Assembly (NCBI RefSeq): GCF_003254395.2 | Contig: NC_037652.1 | Location: forward strand, 9,259,001-9,323,000 | Length of the DNA stretch: 64,000 nt | Direction of reading: 5' to 3' | Source: Apis mellifera | Lineage: Eukaryota > Arthropoda > Insecta > Hymenoptera > Apidae | Part shown: piece by piece, positions 11,801 through 25,300 of the stretch | Layout: each line of letters begins with the position of its first letter | Position numbering within the stretch: position 1 is the first letter of the stretch | Program-made: the position numbers and the translations under genes | Notes under the pieces: model-generated | Database searches by the model: none | What the model was told of the DNA's origin: nothing | The model's input: only the letters and a program-made list of their open reading frames with translations

Positions 11801-13560
11801 AACCGCTCGAACCGCTTGGGATGGAGGGGAGGGGGGAAAAAAGGTAACGAAAGTTTATCAACTCGATACTTTTGGACGTGTCGCGGTAAAACGAGGCGAT
11901 AAAACGACGGGGGGAGGGAAGGGATCGATCCGTTTTCGACTTCGGATCGAAAAAACAGACGAAACGATAAATAGCGGAAATCCTAGATTGAAATTGTACG
12001 TACGTGTTACGTGAACTAAACGAATACAAGGCTAACTTTCAACTTTGATCAACCCTCGTTGGAACGAGAAGCAAAAGGTTATACGGGGGCTTTCAAAACG
12101 TTGCGATTGTTTCGCCAAACTTGTCTCGCCAACTAACCATCTGCTACTCTCATTTATTCCAATTCCCGTCACATTATATAACGCGCGTTCAAACGGCTTT
12201 AAAATTCACCAGTTAATTCACGTGTACGACATCCCTCCGCTTTAATTTTCATCGTTCATACCGTTGTGTATTTGTAATTCTTTTTTCTTTTTTTTTTTCG
12301 TATCATTCTTCCGAAAGTTTTCTCGGGATAAAACGAGATAATGAAAACCGAATCGAACAATCGGTTATAATTGATCGATGATGACTCGTTGGTTACGAGT
12401 TTCGACAACATCGAAGAACGTCTTTCGCAAGAGAGAGAGAGAATGGGTGGGTCGGCATGGCTCGATCCGGAAGAACATTTACGTTAGAAAAAGGTGGCGG
12501 GTAGTAAGTGACAGACAGACAGTAGCGAGACCGAGACCGAGACCGAGCTCGTTAAATCTGGATGCTTTCATTTTCCCGTGCGGAAGGTAGGAAGTAGCGA
12601 GTTGGTCGGGCGACGAGATCCCCGAAGGTGGAAAAGAGGCGAGAGATCGAAAAGAGGCGTAACCTTCTGTCTCTTCTTACCTGAAGCCGTAGCCGACCTA
12701 GTTAATGCCGGTCGCGTCTACCATGGAGAGATTCGCTAAGAAAGAAGCTCCAACGAGCGTGACTAATGCGGGGTTATACGTATACGTTTCTCTGGATAGA
12801 TAGAGAAAAAGCGAGTAAAAGGGAGCAGCTCCGGCTCCACGAGATTCCTCCCCTTGTATCCACCGACGTAATACGACACGTTTCTTCGAAAGAAAAAGCC
12901 CTCTCGATTCTATTCCCCTTTCCGTTTCACCGCAAACCGTTCATCGAGGAATACGCAACAACGCGGAGTCGAGTACACCCATCTTTCGATCTCACTTTTC
13001 TCTATATTTCTCCGTTCTCTCCGGCCAACGACAATCCGCATCCCAACGTATAAAATATATATAAATATACTACTCTTGCGTTTCGCTATCCATCCAATAT
13101 CCATCGTTTATTTCTCTGTTGTTAAAATTAATTATTCATTTTTTATTACTTATTTTTACTTATAAACGAGTTGTATAGTCGAGTTCCTTTTGCTCGAAAT
13201 ACTAATATTACACGTATAATAACGATAAGATCAAATTTCGTTTCTCTTGTAATTTTCTAAAAATTAATTTTTATTCGTTAAAACACATACAAAATAGTTA
13301 CGTATTATAACGATTAATTAATCTTTTAACTCAAATTTTTATGAGTGAAAGAAAAAAAAAACATATACGTGTAAATTATACATGCATGTATGTAAAAATA
13401 CGACATATAAAAATAAAAATTATTCCTTTTTTTTCTTTTTTCTTGCGAGCATGTGTAAAAAGTATATGTATATGTACATGTATATATTCAAGAAGATATT
13501 ATTCGACCTTCTCTGATATGACACGAGAGAATAAATAGATGAGATAAGAAAAGGATAAAA
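8808..13560. other. Gene-less stretch, moderate GC
   Basis: No supported gene. A minus-strand open frame of 191 codons at 9134-9709 has no recognisable domain and looks like chance in CpG-rich DNA. Simple repeats include TA at about 9058-9074, GT/TA/CA mixtures at 10970-11010, a CG run near 11085-11094 and three GAGACC units near 12528-12545. Confidence 0.45.
9705..9745. repeat. Near-perfect hairpin (inverted repeat)
   Basis: The left arm is CGCACGA followed by GTCGTTAACGAA. The right arm is its reverse complement with a two-base insertion between the blocks. The arms are separated by a single base, so the stem is about 19 bp. A microRNA precursor normally needs a larger loop and longer arms. 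Confidence 0.75.
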
Positions 13561-13830
13561 ATAGGATACAAATTAGAGAATCAGCGCCATCTCCGGAATA
13601 TCACGAATAAAACACGATACGCAAAAAGAAGAAGAAGGTGGGAGAAGGTTGAAGATAAAGAAGTGATCATCAATGCCATCTTCCGATTACCAAAGATTTA
13701 TAAATTACTCGAGAGATGGAGCTGATATTTCCGATTTCTTACTCTCCTATCTTTGAAAAGATGTTTCTAATAATTTTCTAAAGATGGCGACGGCGATCAA
13801 TTAATCTATCTCTATCTTTCTCTTATTATT
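13561..13830. promoter_or_regulatory. Cluster of GCCATCT/AGATGG motifs
   Basis: Four copies of one core occur on alternating strands within about 200 bp: GCGCCATCT at 13584-13592, GCCATCTT at 13675-13682, AGATGG at 13714-13719 and AAGATGGCG at 13781-13789. The core GCCAT/ATGGC is that of YY1/Pleiohomeotic sites. The cluster lies close to where GC content drops. A regulatory role is inference. Confidence 0.3.
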
Positions 13831-15641
13831 TTTTAGACGCCCCTATTATATTTTTTATGTACACAAGTATCCTTACTTAATTTGCTCCATATAACAATTA
13901 TACGTTCGAGAGACAAAAAAGTTGATTTTTGTATAATAAATTTGTCTCATTTTTTTTTAAACTTAAATTGATAAAAAATATAAACAGATTATCTCTATTT
14001 CTATTTAATTGTGTACGTTGTAAATACGATATTGACGTACAATCTTGATTAATGATCCGTGGTAACCACGGATGAAAAATAAATAACGTGACAATCTTAT
14101 GGGATTTTGTATCACATCGATCGTATGTTTTGAAATGAATCGATTTTAAAAACAATCAGAATGTTTTTTTGTATCGTACTAAAATTTAAATATATGTACG
14201 CAAAATACATTCGAAAGATACAAAATAAAGTAAAAATCTATGCTTATATGCATGAAAGTTATCGAATTAACTCTCAATTTTAACATATATAAAAAAAAGT
14301 ATATATTTTCGAAATCGTCCCGCCTTTGAAGCCCCGATCAAATGTGCACAAAAAACGATTAAAATTTGAAACGATATTCAATTCTGGCTTAATAATCATT
14401 AAACAAACCTTGATAATAATCTAAATAAGCTTAATAACAATAACATAATACACTGTTCAATAAAAAATTTTACATAATTACGTTCAACCGATGAAATGCA
14501 CCTATCTGTCACCATGATTTTCAATTATAGACTGATTCTATTTCGTACCACTCATGCGCATTGATTCATTTGGATCTTAACTTTCTGATTGGTAAAGCTT
14601 CTTATTTCAAATCTTCGCAAAAATTAAAATATAATGTAATAACGTACATCAATTGTATACATAGAAATACGATATGTTTGAAGATTTTTCAAAGAGATGA
14701 CGCTATCTGCTAAATACTAAAAAGAAAATTAATTATATTAATTTATTAATTTATATATTTATTATTTGTTATTTTCATATTTTAATATTTTATATTTTAA
14801 TTTTAATATTTATTATTTGTTACTTTCATTTTACATCAGATATATCATTGTGTTCATGTTACATGTAATATTCACGTGCAATTATTTTGTTTTATATATT
14901 ATGTTATATATTATATATTATATGTATTCTCGCAAATCTTGTATATTCTAATTTAAACGACACATATTAGATTACATATAGATAGATTTAAAAATAACCG
15001 AAAATATTTTGCAATAAATTTAATTCCATAATATTTTTATGTATCGTATAAATATTTTTTTATATATTTAAATATGTAATAATAATAAATATATAATAAT
15101 AAATAATTTTAATAAATGTAACAATCTCAATCCAACATTTTTCTTTCATGCTACGAAATAAAATAATAATATCAAGCGATAATTCTATCTTGTCTATAAA
15201 AATTAAACAAAAAAATATTTTTTATCATGTGTTAAAAATATAGAAAATGTACTAAAAATAATAAATACAAAATATATTGTAAAATTTGTATTATCAGTTG
15301 GTAAAATAATAAAATAATGGGTACAAAATTTCACACTCAAATTTCGATTAACGACTAACTTCTCTCTAGTAGAATAGTCTTTAACAATTGACAGTCATCA
15401 AAAAATACATACAGAATCTCGTATAAAAGTGTATATTATTTGGGGGCGTTAAATTCATTTATTTTTCATTTGCAACATTTTTTTATCAAATAATTAATTT
15501 TATTTTTTTACAAATTCGTTAAAAATTTTCAATATTTTCTGGTTGACATTGACATTTATATAAAAGTGCCAATATGTATATATTATTCCTTGTTAGAAAA
15601 TATCATACTACAACAGATATTTTAACAATAAGTAATTTTTA
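13831..15641. other. Gene-less AT-rich stretch upstream of PPP1R21
   Basis: Very AT-rich, marking the shift into the gene-bearing AT-rich domain. No coding exon is recognised. The last few hundred bases must contain the PPP1R21 promoter and 5' UTR, but no clear core motif stands out. Confidence 0.5.
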
Positions 15642-17407
15642 ATGATTACTATAGAAAGTTACAATAACAGATTGACGATCGAAAGAATGGAAAACGTTAT
15701 GGAGAGTGTCAATGGACAATTGCAAATAAAATATCAAAAAATTGCTACAGAATACTCAAAAGTAAGAGAAATATTTCATATTTTAATATTATTTGTATTT
15801 ATTTTCTAAATAATAATAATTACCCTTACTATTTCTATCGGTTTCAAAATGTATTTCTTGTTTTTTGTAATTAAATATTTGCGTAAATTAAATATTTGTG
15901 ACAAAATATAATTTTTTTAGATTCGTGCCCAAGCAAATGTATTAAAAAAAGCTGTGATTGATGAGCAAGCGCGAAATGCGGATATTCGAGAGCAATTAAA
16001 AGAGAAAGAAGTAGAACTTCGGAGAGCTGAACAAGAATTAGATAGTTTATCATTTCGAAATCAACAATTAACTAAACGTATAACTGTATTGCAAGAAGAA
16101 CTTGACAAAGCTCAAAATAAATCCAAGAAAGGGAAGAATAAATTGTTGGAAAATAATAGCCAAGTACTTGCATCGTCGAATCATATCTTAGACGAGGAAT
16201 TCCAGAAAAAAATAGTTGAGAATGCTCAATTATTATCACAAATTAGTGATAAAGATAGTGAAATTGAAACTTTAAATGAAAGAATACAACAATTAGAATC
16301 TAAATTAGATCATTGTGAAAAATCTAAAATTGAATTAGAATGTCAATATCAAAATATTGTAGATAAACTGGAAAGAGAAAGGAATGATTTACAAAAAAAA
16401 TTAAGTGATAAACAAAAACAAGAGGAAAGCGTTTCATGGTCTAGTAATGAAGGTAAACGGGATGGATATGAATCTGATAATAGGATAGGACATTCGAATC
16501 TTCCACAAATAGAACCATCTCCACTCTCATCGCCATCTGCATCGCGTAGATCATCAAAATCTATTAATGAAGGCCGATCTCATAAAATACAAGAAGAGAG
16601 TAATAATTTTGATTTGTCAAAATCTTGTGAAGTATTAGAAAAAGAAATTAATCATTGGAAGGCACAATATCACATACTTAAAATAAAATATGATGAAATA
16701 CAGCAAAAAGAATATACAAATAATATTGAACATGAATCTTTACAACTTGCAGAAATAAATCATATGGTAATATATATTTTAAATAATTTTTTCTTTTTTT
16801 TTTTTTTTTTTTTAAAGTAATCTAATTATATTATATTAATATTTTTCACAGATTGGGAGATTAACAGTACCATTTGCAATACCAGAAGAAATTGAGGCTC
16901 GAGAAGCAAAAATCCAAGATTATTTCCAACAAGAAATTGACAAATTAATAACGGAGAAACATATTTATCATGTAAAAAATTTAGCTATGGCTGCAACTGT
17001 AATTAAATATATTTTTACGTAATTTTTTTTAAAAAATTTATTATTTTTCTTTTATATATTTAATTAGAATTTTTTTAGAACGAAGTTCTACAAGTTCATT
17101 TGGATACAAGTGAATCAAAGAGAGAAAAATGCGAATCTGCGCTTACAGAAGCACTTTTAAATTCTAATATTTTACAGAAAGATAAAGAAATACAAGAAGG
17201 AAACTATAAAGCACAACTCAGTACTATGAGTGAACATCTTGCCAATATGAATGAAAAACTTATTTCGCAAACAGAAGAAATACAACAATTAAAATTTCAA
17301 CTTGTAAATAAGGTAATGATTTATTTTAAATATAAATACTATCATTTTAAATACTCAGTATATGGTTTAATAATTTTCAGAATAGTAAAAAAGGAAAACA
17401 AAAGTGA
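15642..17407 (+). CDS. PPP1R21: PPP1R21-like protein (KLRAQ-type coiled-coil, FERRY complex scaffold)
   Basis: Five exons by splice sites and frame: 15642-15761, 15921-16766, 16852-16998, 17079-17312 and 17381-17407. All junctions are phase 0 and the protein is 457 residues. The N-terminus (KYQKIATEYSKIRAQ, then VLKKAVIDEQ) matches the KLRAQ domain of PPP1R21. The C-terminus (QLSTMSEHLANMNEKL, ending NSKKGKQK) matches its TTKRSYEDQ domain and tail. The rest is mostly predicted coiled coil with a Ser/Pro-rich linker near residues 190-220. In mammals PPP1R21 is the coiled-coil scaffold of the FERRY complex, a Rab5 effector linking early endosomes to mRNAs and ribosomes. The human protein is about 780 residues; this gene lacks its middle region within one contiguous exon. 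The start is the first in-frame ATG; a later Met at codon 16 is possible. Confidence 0.9.
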
Positions 17408-18773
17408 TACAAAAATCAGGTTATGAATTAACAATTATTGACATTCCAACAGTAACATGCTTTAATCTGAACTATTAACAATTTTAATTTCGTGTACATA
17501 TGAAATTTGCACTTTTCAAACAATCATTATTTTTTATCATATATATTAAGTAATATATTAAGGAATTTTTTAAATCAGATTCATTATTTTATTTATGAAA
17601 TAAAAATTATTTACTTATAATTTATATTATAAAATATTTACAGAAATTAAAAATATATCGTGTAAAATCATAATATACATTATCATTTATATGTATATAC
17701 TCACGATCAATTTACTCTTAATATACACATGAATTGGATAATTTTTTTGTTGAATACTTTAAATTAAAACTTTTCTTTGTATTATCTTAAATAATAAAAT
17801 TAAAATCTTCTTAAATAATATAATATAATATAATATAATACAATATAATAAATGAAATTATTAAATCAACTGAAAAAATTTATTTTTTTTTTTTTATTTT
17901 TTTTTAACAAAAAAATCTAAAATATTCCATTGCTGTATCACTGTCCTTCTCTTGCGTCCCTCCTCTTCCTTTAATTTTTTTTTTCACAGAAAATGTACTT
18001 CAACGTAAATATTTATGTTGCACATATGTTGTACTTATTTCGATGGGACGGCCGAAATGGAATAAAAATGTTTATTCAAACATCAATGAAAATAAATCAT
18101 CTATATCCAAGAACTTACAACAAAAAATGTACAACTTGTATCGAAATAAAAAAATGTTATTTAAAATTTATAGTAATTTGTTTATTACATATTTTCTTAC
18201 ATTTTTTTGTATTATTTTATGATATTTATATTTATATTGATAAAAAATAATTATATTGTATATTGAACAAATTAATATTTAGAAAATATTTTATAACACT
18301 CGAAATTACAAATTTAGCTTTATTCTGCGAAAATAAATTAATTATTGTATATATATTTATTTGTATTGATTGTTAATTGATTCATCAAATTAGAAATTAT
18401 AAAAATTTGTTACAATTTAAAGAATTTGAATTGCATTATATTATAGTTTCATAAGATCACTGTACATTGTTTTGAAAATATGTAAAATAATAACAGTTTA
18501 TAAGAAATTAAAGAAATATTATTTTTAAAAAATATTTATTAATCTTAATTTATATTATCTTTAAACAAAATATTTTATATATATATTTATTATATATATT
18601 TGCTTTTTATATTATATTTAATTTATCACCAATAATTATTATTTATTAATTTAGTATGATATTTCATCATTTTAATCATATTAATGTTTGTATCTTTATT
18701 ATGTTATATACATGTACATACACGCGCGCGCGCACACACACACATATTTTGCTATCATATATTCACTAAAAAC
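17408..18773. other. AT-rich interval, PPP1R21 3' UTR and ISCA2 promoter
   Basis: No supported gene. A plus-strand open frame at 17993-18250 follows a pyrimidine tract and CAG that resemble a splice acceptor, but its translation has no recognisable features. A mixed CG then CA dinucleotide run at about 18722-18744 sits some 30 bases before the ISCA2 start codon. Confidence 0.5.
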
Positions 18774-19532
18774 ATGGCGAAATTGAAACATGCGATTTGG
18801 GACGTTTCTTCTAATTTTGTTGCAAATAGATATTTTTCACGTTTATTAACGTAAGTAATAAATCTAGTCTAAGCTAAAATTTTTAATTTGTCTATATTAT
18901 GCTTGTTTAATTTTTTTTCTTTATATAAAATTAATTCAATATAAAATTAACCAAAATTTGATATTATATATTAAGTTTGAATATACTTTATATATTTTTT
19001 TGAAATATTTTTATGTTTTTAAGAAACTATAGAATAATTTTTGTTTATAGTTCTCAGTGGTATAATACGTCTACAGTCTCGTTATTAAATAATACGTTAA
19101 TAGATTCTACAGTGAAAGATAAAAACGATATCATCATTACAGATAGTTGCGTTAAACGTTTAAAGGAAATTACAGATGATAATGCTTATTTAAGAGTTAC
19201 AGTGGAAGGTGGAGGCTGTTCTGGTTTTCAATATAAATTTGATTTAGATACAAATATAAATGAAAATGATAAGTAAGTATTAATATTAATTAAAATATTT
19301 ATATAATTGTATAATTGATAAAAGTTTAATATTAAATTTAACATTTTGTATTATAAGAGTGTTTCAAAAGGATGGTGCAAAAGTTGTTATAGATTCAACA
19401 TCTTTGGAATATATTAAAGGATCGACAATAGAATTTCATACAGAACTCATACGTTCTGCATTTAGAATAACTAATAATCCTTTAGCTGAACAAGGTTGTA
19501 GTTGTGGTGCTAGTTTTTCTATTAAAATATAA
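18774..19532 (+). CDS. ISCA2: ISCA2, mitochondrial A-type iron-sulfur cluster assembly protein
   Basis: Three exons: 18774-18850, 19051-19272 and 19358-19532. They encode 157 residues, against 154 in human. The conserved domain starts near residue 48. The cluster-binding cysteines are visible in VEGGGCSGFQYKF and in EQGCSCGASFSI near the C-terminus (the C-Xn-C-X-C pattern). The first about 45 residues (MAKLKHAIW then a basic/hydroxylated stretch) fit a mitochondrial targeting sequence. ISCA2 works with ISCA1 and IBA57 to build [4Fe-4S] clusters for mitochondrial enzymes. The ISCA1 gene lies 16 kb away in this window on the opposite strand. An AATAAA at 19603-19608 is a plausible polyadenylation signal. 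Confidence 0.97.
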
Positions 19533-19648
19533 TTTCCATTTAAATTCTATAAAAAGCACAGAATTTATAAATAATAGTATATAAATTGGTTTTATAAACA
19601 TTAATAAAACATTTAACTATTTATTAATTATTTTTATATGTGTGCGTG

Positions 19649-19695
<47 letters not shown>

Positions 19696-22362
19696 TTAAT
19701 AAAATGATAAAATGATTAGAAATATTTTAAGATTTTTACCAAAGATTTAAAAAGATTTAAAAAAATTATTAATTTAATTGATTATTTTATTTATTATATA
19801 TTAAATATCAAAAAATATTTATTTCAAAATGTTTTAATTTATTATTAAATGTGATACAATGAAATTTAAATTATTAATTATAAGTGTAAATAAGTAATAC
19901 TATGTATATTTCAATTCTATATGATATGATTATTATTTCATAAATAAAATCATGATAATTTCAAAAATTTCTTAATAGTATTATATATATTAAATATAAA
20001 AAATGAATTTAAAAAAAACTAATTATCTTACTGTTAAAAAATTATTATTATGAAATAATTTTCACGAGACGATGCTTATATCTTCTGCGCAATATTTGGC
20101 TAATCGGAAAAATATTAAGTTATTAGTTATGGAATAACCATATTGTTGTAAAATAAGAATCTATATAAAAACTTCTAATTTTTTTTTATTTTTATTGTGT
20201 TATTATTGTATTATTTTTTTATTGTATTATTGTTCTTCTATTGTTCTTTATTATTGTAAATAATATCGGAAGAAAAAGATTATTCAAAATATAATAATCG
20301 AATCAGAAGTAGGGATGTGAGAAAAGAAAAGATAATTATTTTCTGAATTTTAAAGATTCAGGATATATTTCGAAAAATTCTATTATTGGAAAAAAAAATT
20401 ATTGAAAAAAAACGTCTGCGATTTCATCTGATATTATCTCAGGTATAACAATATATATTATTGATTAACAAATTTTATATTAATTATTAACAAAAAATTT
20501 ATATTAAATAACAATAATAATAATAATAAAATTATATTTATGTAAATAATTTTATCCATTTTAAAGATATATAATATTTATGTTGAATTATAAAATATTT
20601 TTTACAATAATGTTTTATAGATTTAAAATACTTAGTTACTAATTTTTTTTAATATTCACATTCAATATTTTTCATTTGCTTTTAAATCTATGAAACATTA
20701 TAATCTATGAAAAATTATAACTTGAAAAATACATAACTGATGCAATAATTTACAAAGCAATGATATAATATTATCCCCAAATATACTGAATCTATTGAAC
20801 AACGTACACATAAAATAAAGAACCAATTTCATGACTTGATAAATATACATATATAATCATAAAAATAAATATACATACATATACATATAGATATACATAC
20901 ATACATACATCTCTATATATTTATGTATGTATGTATATGTATATATTAAATTGCAATTTTCTATATAATTATTTATATTACTATAAAATTATTTTAAATA
21001 TACATATATATTTTCAATTATGATAATAATTTCAATTTAACTATATATCACTATATTTTGACCCTAATAAAAATGTTTTAATTTCTATGAAATTGACTTT
21101 CTTTTGTAGTTTATCATTTTATGTAAATAAATGACATGTAAATATATAATTATACAATAAATTATAAAATTATTAGCAAAGAAAAAAAAATATATAAAAA
21201 ATAGAAAGCTAAAAATTTTTTCTCAATATTTTATCTTTTTCATTAATCCAACATTAAAAAAAAAAAAAAAAGAGGAACAAACAGTGGAATTCTAATTCGT
21301 CAAAATTCGTTAAAGTTTTTCGTATATGTTTAAAAAAATTATTATTTATAATTTTATCGCTAATATTAATGTATCCTATTAATGTAATTAATACAATTAA
21401 TTTATTAATATTTTATAAAATTAAAATTATATTGTTTTGCAATTTTTTAATTAATATTTCTTCATTAAATTTTCGCTAATAATTTTATAATTTAATGCAT
21501 AAAATCTTTCTTATTAATTAAAAATCGTCATATAAGATAGTAATTTTTCGTAAAACGTAAAATTGACGCACTTGATGGCACAATACATTTTACCAATGAT
21601 ATTTAAATTTTAATTCTAAAATATATTATACAATTGATAAAGATGAAATAAACTTTCATTTTTTCTATATTACATCATTATATTTGAGCAACTACAAGAG
21701 CAAGATTTATTAAAATGTAAAAATTACATAACTAAAAAATAAATATTTATTTATCTCTTTTTTATTATATAATTTTTGAATAAAATTTGATATTTTTTTT
21801 TTATTAAAATTTGAAAAATTATATTCGTTTGTTTTAATATTTTATAAAATTTATATATCAAAGTTTTTTAATATTTAAGCTTCATTAAAAATTATAAATA
21901 TTTTTTTATAACAAGAGTGACAAACTGAATTATCTAAAAAATAAATCTAAAAAATAATTAAAAAATAGTAATTAAACATTCAAAATGTTGGATAAACGAA
22001 AGTTTACTATATCAGTTATATAAAAATTTATATTGCTATAACAAATGATTAGTTACCGTCAATTATTAAAAATAATTAATTATTAATTATTACGATATTT
22101 TAAATATAAATATTATCATATAATATCTTGAAATTTCTTTTGCATATATTATTGTATTTCCATTATGGATTATGAAAAATTTTTTCTTTTAGATATCATA
22201 ATTTATATTTTATATGATTAAATAATTTTTTTTTTAATATTTTTTCATAAACATTTTGCTAGATACGTAACATGAAATGTTACATCATCAAGCGCGTAAA
22301 GGTACTATAATAATTCTTTAATAAATAAATATTTTAATTTTTATAAATAAAATATGAAAAAG
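19533..22362. other. AT-rich interval between convergent ISCA2 and masquerade
   Basis: No gene seen. It contains a TA microsatellite at about 19655-19692 and ATAC/TATG tetranucleotide runs near 20866-20945 that can pair with each other as an imperfect inverted repeat. The 3' UTRs of both flanking genes should lie here. Confidence 0.55.
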
Positions 22363-25300
22363 CTAAACATTATTTACTGAAATAATTTGGTTGATCCAAC
22401 CGATGAATGCCGAAACTTTAACATAAACCCCAGGAACATCCAATCTTCCACAACCGAATCCCCACGAAACAAGTCCAGCTAATTCATAGAATCCATCGTC
22501 TTGGCATACCAATGGACCTCCTCCATCTCCCTAAATATTAAGAGAGAAAAAATTTATACAATTATTATATATAATTATTTAAATAAAATTACAATGATTT
22601 ACATTGATTATATAATATTTTATAATAACACATTTTATTTTATTTTTGAACAATTTTTTCTTCTAACTTTAAATTCACAACTCTCAACAGAATCAAAAAT
22701 TAAAAAATCACAAGAATGATATATTAATTGTAAAATAATGCACAACTCATAAAAAAATAAAATAACAAAAGTGATTTTTTAGATGTATATTTCAATCTCT
22801 ATATCATTATCAATAGACACATAGCATATTACCTGACATGCATCATTGCCTTGTTCACCACCAGCGCAAAAACTACTCGCTGGTAATATGAAAATTTTTT
22901 CAGTTACAGCATTCACTTTTCGTATACATTCTGCATCACTTACTACTGGTATTTCAGCTTCGCGTACTCGAAGCGGAATTGGGCCAGCTATACAAATATA
23001 TATTTTATATATTTTATTATAAATATACAAATTAAATGTATATAAGATATTTAAGAAAAATTTAAGGAATGATTTTTCTAATAGCCGAAATATCTCGAAA
23101 ATCAAGAATAAAGATATTGCATTTTCAATTTTACTTTTTAATTATTAAAAATTATTATTAATTATGGAAATTAAAAATCGATAAAAATATCTAGGTACAA
23201 ATAAATTTTTTTATATGAACAAATATGGGAAATTTCAAATATAAGAGAACATAACATACAATTCTCAAATCAATTCTCAGTTTGAAATTGAGAGAGATAC
23301 TATATTGAAATCTGCTATATGTCGTTTGAAAGAAAATACTAATATAAAAATATTACCTTCTCCCATATATCCGTAACCAGTAACGGTACATCGTTTACCA
23401 GCTGTATGACTAACTCCTCGCGCTGGTAAACATACTAGACAAACACCATCTTTGAGTTCTGCTTGGCCGTGAAGTTTTAACAATGCTATGTCGTTATCAA
23501 GGGTCTGACTATTATGATTATGATGAATATAAGTAGTTGCTACGCGCAAAGTTTGAGCACCAGGACTTCCATATTTCCTCGTTAAATCGTAATCACCTAC
23601 CCTCACATAAATTGCATCGCCAGATCTTACAATACTGTAAATAAAAATAAGATAGAAGGTATTATTTATGTATTTATATTTTACTATGGGAATTATTATT
23701 AAATGAGATCAAGGAAATAGTATGGGACAAAATAATGGACGAAAATCAAGAATAAAATTTACTTTGTTACACAATGTGCAGCTGTCAATACCCATTGCGT
23801 GCCGATCAATGCACCACCGCAAAGATATTGATTATGGGCATTGATGAGACCAACGTGCCAACACCATTCATTAGCATCTGCATCTTCTCCTCCGACGACG
23901 CGTGCTTCTCTTTCAGAACTACGTACTTGAATTGGTCCACGGGAAGTTCCTTTTACACCACATACATATTTACTGTACACAGGACTTCTCATAGTTGTCG
24001 TACTTGTAGTTTCATCTACGAATATTATAATAATATTTTTATAATATTTTATTAAAAATATAGAATGATAATATGAAAATAACTAAATAATATACACGCA
24101 AGTTTTAATAATATATGTATATATGTGTACACTCACACACACATGAATTTTATAAAATAATTAAACGAATTATAATATTTTGTATTTCATACGTATTTTT
24201 TTGTATTCGATTAATGCTATTTCATTTAATATTATATTATATAGATTAATTAATCGTATTAAGCAAGGAATTACCGTATATATATAATAAGTATACAGAA
24301 ATATATTTTCATAAAATTTATAAAAAATTGAAATATATTCCTTAACTTACATAAAACTGTCGTAAGTGGTGTTGTGTACGGTCTTGAGGTAACATACATG
24401 GTATCATTTCTATTACTTAAAATTGGTTCACTAGAATTTCCACCATTAAATTCCCGTATCAATGATTTTGGAGCGCAACATTGATGCCCTTGTTTTTTAC
24501 ACTTAAACAAATTCGTTAATTCAGCATTTCCTAGAAAAAAAAAAAGAAAAAAACAATAAGAAATTTTACTCATTATTATGCAACAAAGGATAATATTTCT
24601 CCTTATTTTAAAGATCCACGTACAAATTTATATATAATATAACAAATTTATTTGAAAGTTATTTAAAAATCATTTCATCGCGTTTTCTAATCAAACTTTG
24701 AAAAAAGTAGAAAGATGAAAAAGAAATATTTTAATAATTTATGAATAATTCGAAATCGACTTGAAAAAAATATGATAATCAATTGTTAGTGTCACATTAA
24801 GAATCATTTTATGCCAAATCTATCATTTTTTGAATTCATCAATATGTATAAAATCATTTTGAAAATAGAATATCTCATTCAATATACGTATAATTAATCT
24901 TTAATTTAATTTTTAAATAAAAATTGTAGAATAATAAGAAAAATAAATACTTACTGAAACAAGTAAACGATAAATAAGAAACGATACATGATCCAGGACA
25001 TTCCGGGCGTAGATCTGGTGGTAGAGGTACTGTAGTGATCGACGGCCTTGATGTGGGCCTTGGCCTTGGCCTTGATGTCTGATACGGAGAAGACGGTGTC
25101 ACTACGTTTACTGTCTATACGTCAACGTTTAATTTCAATTTTCTTCTTTCTATGGGTTTTTTATTTAACATCTTACTTGCCTCAATTTAATTGAAAGGAT
25201 TCTACCGAAAAAAAAAAGAAATAGAATCACCTGCGGCGAACTCTTGGTGTTGTCACAACAAATATATCCTGATTGACAGGTCGCAGTCTTCGCTATTATT

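Noticed and set aside
17993..18250. Plus-strand frame after a CAG acceptor-like site
   Set aside because: The pyrimidine tract is suggestive, but the protein is hydrophobic and Lys/Ile/Tyr-biased as expected of chance AT-rich frames, and PPP1R21 already ends at its conserved tail upstream.
20866..20945. ATAC...GTAT tetranucleotide inverted repeat as a possible microRNA hairpin
   Set aside because: Both arms are simple tetranucleotide repeats; pairing follows from the repeat itself.
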